Shown piece after piece: positions 58,617-64,000 of a stretch of DNA of 64,000 bases. Source of the DNA: Flavimaricola sp. (GTDB lineage: Bacteria > Pseudomonadota > Alphaproteobacteria > Rhodobacterales > Rhodobacteraceae); the NCBI GenBank assembly GCA_029255105.1, contig JAQWWH010000060.1:56508-120507 (forward strand). Reading direction: 5' to 3'. Each line of letters begins with the position of its first letter. Positions within the stretch are counted from its first letter, which is position 1. The notes beneath the pieces are model-generated. The model was not told where the DNA came from, did not search any database, and was given only the letters and a program-made list of their open reading frames with translations. A program made the position numbers and the translations under genes.

Positions 58617-59732
58617 TTAACGCAGCACCGGCGTCCGGAACAATTGCACCTTCAATCCCCCATGGGGGATTGTCGGGCCAATGGGCAGAAACGGCAGACC
58701 GGTCGCCTTGGCCAGCCCCGCGTCGCTCGTGATGATGCCGACCCGCCAGCCTGAGAACCGCGTCTTGAGGACCTGCCCCATCGAGGCATAAAGACCAAAC
58801 AACAATTTGCGATTGCCGATCCGGGCCCCGTAGGGCGGGTTGATGATAACCAGACCCTTGGGCCCTTCCGGCGGCTGCAACTCGCTGACTGGCTGACAGG
58901 CAAAGTTTGTCACATCGCTCACCCCGGCCTTGGCGGCGTTTTGCTGGGAAAAGCGGATGGCCCCGGCGTCCCGGTCAAACCCGTGAAACCTCAGATCCGT
59001 CGCCCCGGGGCTGCCCTGCCGCATGCTGGTCCAGGCCTCTGCATCGAACGAGGCCAGCGCCTCAAACCCAAAGGACCGGGATCGTCCCGGTTTCAGGCCC
59101 AGCGCAATCTCGGCCGCTTCAATCACGAATGTGCCCGACCCGCACATCGGATCCACCACAGGCTCTGTCCCGGTATAACCACACTCACGCAGGAACAGCG
59201 CGGCGAGCGTTTCGCGCATGGGGGCTTTGCCCACCGCCTCCTTGTGGCCCCGCCGGTGCAGGGGCTGGCCCGAGGTATCAAGGCTGAGGGTACACAGATC
59301 ATCCTCGATCCGCGCCATCACCTTCAGGGCGGCATCAGAGGTGACGGTTGCCCCCAGCGTCTCGGATATCGCGGTCGATATCCGTTCTGCCGCGGCCCCG
59401 GCATGGTAGATGCGGGACTTTCGGCTGGTCGCCTCGACATGAACCGGCACGTTCGGGCGCAAGACCTCGGCCCAGGGCACTTTGTGCGCTCGCTTGTCAA
59501 GTTGTGCCAGATGCATCGCCCGGAACGACGCGAAGCGGGCCAGCACGCGACCCGCCCCGCGCACTTCCAAATTGGCGCGCCAAACTTCTGGCCAGCCCCC
59601 CCGTAGGGTAACACCGCCCGGCACGGCAACCGGATCTGCAAACCCACGCTCGGCCACTTCAGCGCAAAGGGCATCTTCCAGCCCCGGCGGGGCCGACAGG
59701 AATATCTCGAAGGTTCCGTCATCTGTGTCCAT
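58617..59732 (-). CDS. THUMP-domain class I RNA methyltransferase (RlmL/TrmN type)
   Basis: The ATG at 59732 gives 371 residues. An N-terminal ferredoxin-like/THUMP region (FEIFLSAPPGLEDALCAEVAERG) is followed by the methyltransferase domain: VDPMCGSGTFVIEAAEIALG near residue 185 and VIINPPYGARIGNRKLLFG near 300, the NPPY motif of guanine N2-methyltransferases. This is the short RlmL-N (YcbY N-terminal) type that methylates 23S rRNA G2445 or tRNA. The RlmK half present in E. coli is absent. The target is not determined. Confidence 0.85.
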   Translation of the reverse strand: MDTDDGTFEIFLSAPPGLEDALCAEVAERGFADPVAVPGGVTLRGGWPEVWRANLEVRGAGRVLARFASFRAMHLAQLDKRAHKVPWAEVLRPNVPVHVEATSRKSRIYHAGAAAERISTAISETLGATVTSDAALKVMARIEDDLCTLSLDTSGQPLHRRGHKEAVGKAPMRETLAALFLRECGYTGTEPVVDPMCGSGTFVIEAAEIALGLKPGRSRSFGFEALASFDAEAWTSMRQGSPGATDLRFHGFDRDAGAIRFSQQNAAKAGVSDVTNFACQPVSELQPPEGPKGLVIINPPYGARIGNRKLLFGLYASMGQVLKTRFSGWRVGIITSDAGLAKATGLPFLPIGPTIPHGGLKVQLFRTPVLR

Positions 59733-59794
59733 CGCGGACCCATATCCCGATAACGCCGCCCCGGCGACCGGATTCTGGGGCATCCAATGCAGAC

Positions 59795-59823
59795 TTGAAC
59801 CCGGCCTTCGGGGATCGTATATC
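59795..59823 (+). promoter_or_regulatory. promoter of the SRP RNA gene
   Basis: TTGAAC (59795-59800) and TATATC (59818-59823), 17 bp apart, are placed so that transcription would begin at about 59830, exactly where the RNA helix starts (GAGAGG). This good match supports both promoter and RNA boundary. Confidence 0.7.
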
Positions 59824-59827
59824 AGAG

Positions 59828-59925
59828 CTGAGAGGTTGGCGCGGGCAGGTGCCTCGCCAACCCGGTCAGGTCCGGAAGGAAGCAGCCGTAACGAGCCCCA
59901 CTTGGGTCGTTGTCAGCCTCTCACC
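59828..59925 (+). ncRNA. ffs: signal recognition particle RNA, small (4.5S) type
   Basis: The conserved SRP domain IV is present: GGTCAGGTCCGGAAGGAAGC followed by AGCCGTAACGAG, including the GGAA tetraloop and the asymmetric internal loop bound by Ffh. The ends pair as GAGAGG (59830-59835) with CCTCTC (59917-59922), and TTGGC with GCCAA closes an additional helix. The size of about 95-100 nt is that of the small bacterial form. Position close to dnaX and ybaB is common in alphaproteobacteria. No T-run terminator is visible. Confidence 0.92.
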
Positions 59926-59951
59926 CAGTAACCGACGCGAAGGAGGGCAGA

Positions 59952-59990
59952 ATGGCCATTGTCATCAACCTCCGGGCCGGGTCCGCGTAG
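59952..59990 (+). other. 12-codon mini-ORF with strong Shine-Dalgarno
   Basis: GGAGGG lies 5-6 bases before an ATG that opens 12 codons (peptide MAIVINLRAGSA) and a TAG. It follows the SRP RNA and precedes rsgA by 73 bp. It could be a leader peptide affecting rsgA, or chance. A further 20-codon frame (60005-60067) overlaps the proposed rsgA TTG start by TTGA. Both are unproven. Confidence 0.3.
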
Positions 59991-60063
59991 CAGCCCCCCG
60001 CCCGATGCGAAGCTGCTTGTGCCATGGGCGCAGGCCCCATTCCTTCGTTACGGGACATTTCCT

Positions 60064-61098
60064 TTGACAGACTTCACTCTTGCCGACCTCGGATGGTCGG
60101 CCCCTTTCGCCCGTCAGCTGGATCCAGAGACTGACGCAGAGGCGACCCCCGCCCGCATTGCCGAGGTGATGCGCGACCACGTACTTGCCCTGACAGCCGA
60201 CGGTCCGGTGCCGCTGATTACCCCCGATTCGACCGGCCTCTACGTGGTCGGCGACTGGGTTCTGCAGGATGGCATCCGCGTGCTGCGGCGGCTGGACCGG
60301 CAAACCGAGATTGCGCGCAGGGCTGCCGGGCCCGCTGCGGCCCGCCAGTTGATAGCGGCCAATGTCGATACGCTGGCGATCGTGACCAGTTGCAACGCCG
60401 ACTTCAACGTTGCCCGGATCGAACGTTACCTCGCCATGGCCACACAGGCGGGATGCCTGCCGCTCGTGATCCTGACCAAGGCCGATCAATCCGACGATCC
60501 GGACAGCTACGCCAAGACCGCCGACCGCCTGTCACCCCTGTTGACCACCCTCACCCTGGACGCCCGCCTTCCGGAAGAGGCTGCAAAACTTGCTCCGTGG
60601 TGCGGTCCCGGTCAGACGCTGGCCCTCGTAGGGTCGTCAGGGGTCGGCAAGACAACGCTCCAGAATCACCTGACGGGGATTACCGCGCTGACCCAGGATA
60701 TCCGCGAGGATGACGCCAAGGGCCGGCACACCACGACCGCCCGCGCCCTGCGCCCGACGCTTGCAGGCGGTTGGCTGATCGACACGCCCGGGATGCGAGA
60801 GCTGGCCCTGTCGGACGCAAGCGAAGGGATCCACGCCGTCTTTTCGGATGTGACGGACCTGATCGGTCAGTGCCGTTTCAGCGACTGCGCCCATGAAGCA
60901 GAGCCGGGCTGCGCAGTGCAGCAGGCCATTTCAGACGGCACGCTTGATGCCGGGCGGCTCGACCGTTGGCGCAAGCTGATGCGGGAAGACCAGTTCAACA
61001 CCGAATCCGTGGCAGAGGCCCGGGCAAGGTTTCGCAAGCTCGGCAAGATGCACAAATCCGGCAAGGTCCGGGGAAAGTCGAAGCGCGGGGAAGAGTAA
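60064..61098 (+). CDS. rsgA: ribosome small subunit-dependent GTPase A
   Basis: The OB-fold region, circularly permuted GTPase domain and C-terminal zinc finger of RsgA are all present. The P-loop is GSSGVGKTTLQNHL near residue 195, LTKADQS is the TKxD-type motif located before it (circular permutation), DTPGMRE is G3, and CRFSDCAHEAEPGC near 280 binds zinc. The protein would be 344 residues from TTG 60064; a TTG farther up (59959) is possible. No strong ribosome site marks the choice. It matures the 30S subunit. Confidence 0.88.
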   Translation: MTDFTLADLGWSAPFARQLDPETDAEATPARIAEVMRDHVLALTADGPVPLITPDSTGLYVVGDWVLQDGIRVLRRLDRQTEIARRAAGPAAARQLIAANVDTLAIVTSCNADFNVARIERYLAMATQAGCLPLVILTKADQSDDPDSYAKTADRLSPLLTTLTLDARLPEEAAKLAPWCGPGQTLALVGSSGVGKTTLQNHLTGITALTQDIREDDAKGRHTTTARALRPTLAGGWLIDTPGMRELALSDASEGIHAVFSDVTDLIGQCRFSDCAHEAEPGCAVQQAISDGTLDAGRLDRWRKLMREDQFNTESVAEARARFRKLGKMHKSGKVRGKSKRGEE

Positions 61099-61116
61099 GG
61101 TGGGTCATGACCCACC
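61099..61116. terminator. palindrome GGTGGGTCATGACCCACC, copy 3
   Basis: This 18-bp perfect palindrome begins right after the rsgA stop and includes the stop codon of the convergent phosphatase. Its inner 18 bases are identical to the centre of the palindrome at 25840; the outer TAAGG arm is present only on the left. Confidence 0.55.
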
Positions 61117-61596
61117 GCCCGCCAAAGCCCAGGCCATCTGGGCATCGGTCTCAACGGCACAGGGCCTCACGGTCCTGAGCCGGATCAGCGCCTGATCCGG
61201 ATCCTCGCCCGCCGCGATCATCAGGCGCATCACCGCCATGCCCGATCGGCCGCAACCGCCAAAGCAATGGATCAACACCCGTCGGCCAGAGCGCAACAGG
61301 TCCAGGGCCAATGCCTCAACCTCGGGCCAGGCATCCTCAACCGCCTGCCCGGGCACCCCAAAATCCGAAACCGGCAAAATCCGCCAGGCAATCCCCTGCC
61401 CTGCCAGATCAGGGCCCAGACCGCCCGACCCTTTCCGCTCAAGCTCCGCCTGCGTGCACATCGTCACCACCAGAGCCGGCGACCAGGCCAGCAGTCGCTC
61501 GCGGTCCGCACCGTAGTGCCGGGTCCGTCCCGGCATGGGGGAGATGGCAAGTGTCCCACCCGCGACGGGCAGGTCATGTACGACGAATTCATCCAT
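61105..61596 (-). CDS. dual-specificity-type protein phosphatase
   Basis: A 163-residue protein with the cysteine-phosphatase loop HCFGGCGRSG (C111, R117) and the likely general acid D78 in LPVSDFGVPG. The family hydrolyses phosphotyrosine, phosphoserine or phosphoinositides. The small size and lack of additional domains resemble bacterial cyclin-dependent-kinase-inhibitor-3-like phosphatases. It converges on rsgA and is divergent from dnaX; its own substrate is unknown. A GCG-rich C terminus and a stop in the palindrome are notable. Confidence 0.85.
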   Translation of the reverse strand: MDEFVVHDLPVAGGTLAISPMPGRTRHYGADRERLLAWSPALVVTMCTQAELERKGSGGLGPDLAGQGIAWRILPVSDFGVPGQAVEDAWPEVEALALDLLRSGRRVLIHCFGGCGRSGMAVMRLMIAAGEDPDQALIRLRTVRPCAVETDAQMAWALAGGGS

Positions 61597-61822
61597 GGTT
61601 GCACTCCGCTACCAGCTTCCCGCCCAGCCTAGGCCAAGCCACGCCTGCCTCAAGACAAACTTGCGGGCCGGCACAGCGGACCGCATCCCCCCCCCGTTTC
61701 CAACGGATCAGATCCGGACATTCACCTGCCGACCACCGACATCGCCCCTCTGCCCGGTGGACCTTGTCCCCTGCGAGGCCTACCTTTGTGCCAAGCACCG
61801 AATCTCTGACCGAAAGCGCCCG
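61597..61822. other. non-coding region between the phosphatase and dnaX
   Basis: This 226-bp divergent region includes a C9 run (about 61688) and TTGTCCCC near 61767. Promoters for the phosphatase and dnaX should lie here, but no convincing -10 boxes were found. No ORF with a ribosome site was seen. Confidence 0.4.
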
Positions 61823-63586
61823 ATGACAGACGTCCCTGCACCCGCCTACCAGGTCCTCGCCCGCAAGTACCGGCCCGAGACCTTTGTGGATCTGGTCGGC
61901 CAGGATTCCATGGTGCGCACCCTGCAAAACGCCTTTGCAGCAGGACGGATTGCCCAAGCGTTTATCATGACAGGCATCCGTGGGACGGGTAAGACCACAA
62001 CCGCGCGGATCATCGCCAAGGGGATGAACTGCATCGGGCCCGATGGCACCGGCGGTCCCACCACCGATCCCTGCGGCGAATGCGAACATTGCACCGCCAT
62101 CATGGAAGGCCGGCATGTAGACGTCATGGAAATGGACGCCGCCTCCCGGACCGGCGTCGGCGATATCCGCGAGATCATTGAATCCGTGCACTACCGGGCA
62201 GCTTCAGCCCGCTATAAGGTCTACATCATCGACGAAGTGCACATGCTGTCGAACAACGCCTTCAACGCGCTTCTCAAGACGCTCGAAGAGCCGCCCGCCC
62301 ATGTAAAGTTCATCTTTGCCACGACCGAAATCCGCAAGGTTCCGGTCACGGTCCTGTCACGCTGCCAGCGGTTCGACCTGCGGCGGATCGAGCCCGAGGT
62401 GATGGCGACCCTATTGCGCAAGATCGCCCAGGCCGAAGGGGCCGAGATCAGCGACGATGCGCTGGCGCTGATCACCCGCGCGGCGGAAGGGTCCGCCCGC
62501 GACGCGACCTCTCTGCTGGATCAGGCGATCAGCCACGGCGCCGGCGAAACGACGGCCGATCAGGTCCGGGCCATGTTGGGGCTCGCCGATCGGGGTCGGG
62601 TTCTCGACCTCTTCGACATGATCCTGAAGGGCGAGGCTGCCGATGCCCTGACCGAACTGTCGGGACAGTACGCAGACGGGGCCGATCCGCTGGCCGTGCT
62701 GCGGGATCTGGCCGAAATTGCCCATTGGGTCAGCGTCATCAAGATCACGCCAGATGCGGCCGAGGATCCGACTGTCGGCCCCGATGAACGGGCCCGCGGC
62801 CGGGCGATGGCAGACGCTTTGCCGATGCGGGTGCTGGCCCGCATGTGGCAGATGCTGCTCAAGGCGCTGGACGAGGTGGCAATGGCCCCCAACGCCATGA
62901 TGGCGGCAGAAATGGCCGTGATCCGGCTGACCCATGTGGCGGACATGCCCACCCCGGACGAGCTCATGCGCAAACTGCAAGAGGCGCCGCCCCCCGGCCC
63001 GTCGGGCGGGGATGGTGGCGGCAGATCCGCCCCGCGCGCCGCCCCGGGAACAAGCATCGACGCCCGGTCGGGCGGGCACCAGCCAACACATTCCAGCCCC
63101 GTCGGACCGTCCGCCATGCTGGCGCTGGTGCCGGACCCGGAAGAGGCTCTGGCCCGATTTGGCCGGTTCGAGGATGTCGTGGCGCTCATCCGCCACCACC
63201 GGGACGTAAAACTGCTGGTCGAGGTCGAAACCGGGTTGCGGCTTGCCCGCTACACCCCCGGCCGGATCGAATTTCAACCGGCCCCGGGGGCCGCGCCCGA
63301 CCTCGCCCAACGGCTTGGCGCGCGACTTCAGGCCTGGACCGGCAATCGGTGGGCCGTCAGTCTTGTGAACGAAGGGGGCGCCCCCACGATCGCCGAAACC
63401 CGCGATGCCGATACCAGGGCCCTGCGACAGCAGGCCGAAGCGCATCCTCTGGTTCAGGCTGTCCTGGCAGCCTTCCCCAAGGCCAGCATCACTGCCGTCC
63501 ATACGCCAAAGGAAAAAGAGCTTGAGGCCGAAGCCGAAGCCCTGCCCGAGGTCGATGAAGAATGGGACCCCTTTGAACAGGACTGA
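61823..63586 (+). CDS. dnaX: DNA polymerase III subunits gamma/tau
   Basis: The ATG at 61823 gives 587 residues. The protein starts AYQVLARKYRPETFVDLVGQ; Walker A GIRGTGKTTTARI lies near residue 50, a zinc-binding set with CGECEHC follows near 85, Walker B is VYIIDEVHMLS near 140, and TTEIRKVPVTVLSRCQRF contains the SRC sensor. The C-terminal third (from about 380) is a Pro/Gly-rich hinge and the tau region. It loads the sliding clamp. The ending EVDEEWDPFEQD is acidic. YbaB follows 91 bp downstream. Confidence 0.95.
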   Translation: MTDVPAPAYQVLARKYRPETFVDLVGQDSMVRTLQNAFAAGRIAQAFIMTGIRGTGKTTTARIIAKGMNCIGPDGTGGPTTDPCGECEHCTAIMEGRHVDVMEMDAASRTGVGDIREIIESVHYRAASARYKVYIIDEVHMLSNNAFNALLKTLEEPPAHVKFIFATTEIRKVPVTVLSRCQRFDLRRIEPEVMATLLRKIAQAEGAEISDDALALITRAAEGSARDATSLLDQAISHGAGETTADQVRAMLGLADRGRVLDLFDMILKGEAADALTELSGQYADGADPLAVLRDLAEIAHWVSVIKITPDAAEDPTVGPDERARGRAMADALPMRVLARMWQMLLKALDEVAMAPNAMMAAEMAVIRLTHVADMPTPDELMRKLQEAPPPGPSGGDGGGRSAPRAAPGTSIDARSGGHQPTHSSPVGPSAMLALVPDPEEALARFGRFEDVVALIRHHRDVKLLVEVETGLRLARYTPGRIEFQPAPGAAPDLAQRLGARLQAWTGNRWAVSLVNEGGAPTIAETRDADTRALRQQAEAHPLVQAVLAAFPKASITAVHTPKEKELEAEAEALPEVDEEWDPFEQD

Positions 63587-63677
63587 CGATCGCCCGGGGC
63601 TTTGGGCGCAGCCGCGCTTGCACCAGGGCCTCAAGCCCCATATTTCCAATTAGAAACTCACGGCACAGGAGAACGAC

Positions 63678-64000
63678 ATGCTCAAAGGTCTAGGTGGCCT
63701 CGGCGATATGGCCAAAATGATGAAGGCCGCGCAGGAAATGCAGGGCAAGATGGCGCAGATGCAGGAAGACATGGACAGCATCACCGTCACAGGTGAAAGC
63801 GGCGCGGGCCTCGTCAAGGCAACGGCAACCGCCAAGGGCGAGCTGACAGGGCTCGACATCGACCCCTCCATCTTCGTGGCGTCCGAAAAAGAGGTCGTGG
63901 AGGACCTGATCCTCGCCGCGATCAAGGACGCCCAGTCGCGTGCCTCCGAGCGGGCACAGGAAGAGATGTCCAAAATGACCGAAGGTCTCGGCCTGCCCCC
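63678..64000 (+). CDS. ybaB: YbaB/EbfC nucleoid-associated protein, 5' part
   Basis: ATG 63678, with ACAGGAGAAC upstream, opens 107 codons before the window ends. The sequence LKGLGGLGDMAKMMKAAQEM, ITVTGESGAGLVKATATAKG and IDPSIF is typical of YbaB, a DNA-binding dimer of about 107-115 residues; the gene is therefore nearly complete. The dnaX-ybaB order, usually followed by recR, is conserved in many bacteria. Confidence 0.92.
   Translation, partial: MLKGLGGLGDMAKMMKAAQEMQGKMAQMQEDMDSITVTGESGAGLVKATATAKGELTGLDIDPSIFVASEKEVVEDLILAAIKDAQSRASERAQEEMSKMTEGLGLP

Noticed and set aside
62411..63649. 412-codon open frame antisense to dnaX
   Set aside because: Shadow of a GC-rich gene; no domain.

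Overview
The window is about 64 kb of GC-rich chromosome, densely packed with ATGA-overlapping operons. Gene content points to an aerobic alphaproteobacterium of the Rhodobacterales (Roseobacter/Rhodobacter group): a Tpa/Xsc taurine pathway with a MocR-type TauR, SoeABC sulfite dehydrogenase, PuuD-type urate oxidase, a CycM-like membrane cytochrome c, separated hemC/hemE/hemF, and the order small SRP RNA - rsgA - dnaX - ybaB. The assignment rests on gene content only; no rRNA is present. There are no insertion sequences, prophage genes or CRISPR arrays.

Layout. 1-7939: taurine dissimilation: tpa (5' end missing), a GNAT acetyltransferase, tauR, xsc, a TauE/SafE exporter, pta, ackA. 8016-12761: soeA, a 53-residue single-span protein, soeB and soeC, which would oxidise the sulfite released by Xsc. 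12838-18866: a translationally coupled galactoside/galactose operon (SDR dehydrogenase, DgoK, DgoA, SMP-30 lactonase, GH42 beta-galactosidase, aldose epimerase) lacking a dehydratase. 18903-23331: urate to glyoxylate genes (puuD, uraH, fused puuE-uraD, ureidoglycine aminohydrolase, ureidoglycolate lyase). 23423-25838: a CioAB-type quinol oxidase. 25868-33829: a sugar ABC importer flanked by an FGGY kinase and by a convergent glycerate 2-kinase - Dabb - MmgE/PrpD operon; substrate unknown. 33964-34040: tRNA-Met(CAT). 34202-38724: a GlcD-like FAD dehydrogenase and hemC, hemE, hemF. 38816-43966: small lipoprotein, atypical SDR, RsmC-like methyltransferase, clpS, HAD hydrolase, SPOR-tailed D,D-carboxypeptidase. 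43980-49878: yejABEF peptide importer. 50068-55724: cytochrome c, pheA, SRPBCC protein, nudC, CpdB-like phosphoesterase, HAD phosphatase. 55911-58609: an NMT1/THI5-type ABC importer. 58617-64000: THUMP-type RNA methyltransferase, SRP RNA, rsgA, a dual-specificity-type phosphatase, dnaX, start of ybaB.

How it fits together. Tpa makes sulfoacetaldehyde, Xsc cleaves it to acetyl phosphate and sulfite, Pta and AckA draw acetyl-CoA or ATP from acetyl phosphate, and sulfite is exported or oxidised by SoeABC with electrons entering the quinone pool. The next two blocks likewise feed small organic molecules (galactosides, purines) into central metabolism.

Non-coding structure. Three related families of intergenic elements recur: a mosaic repeat with a TATCCCGGGG core and a GGGGCAGAGCCCC hairpin (6.8, 37.7, 57.0 kb, with a shorter relative at 10.9 kb); a palindrome built on GTAAGGTGGGT (25.8, 28.4, 61.1 kb); and a pair of 24-bp palindromes between yejE and yejF. 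Spaced direct repeats before tauR and xsc are candidate TauR operators. The most promising uncharacterised unit is the ABC importer/FGGY kinase/MmgE-PrpD/Dabb/glycerate kinase island at 25.9-33.8 kb.
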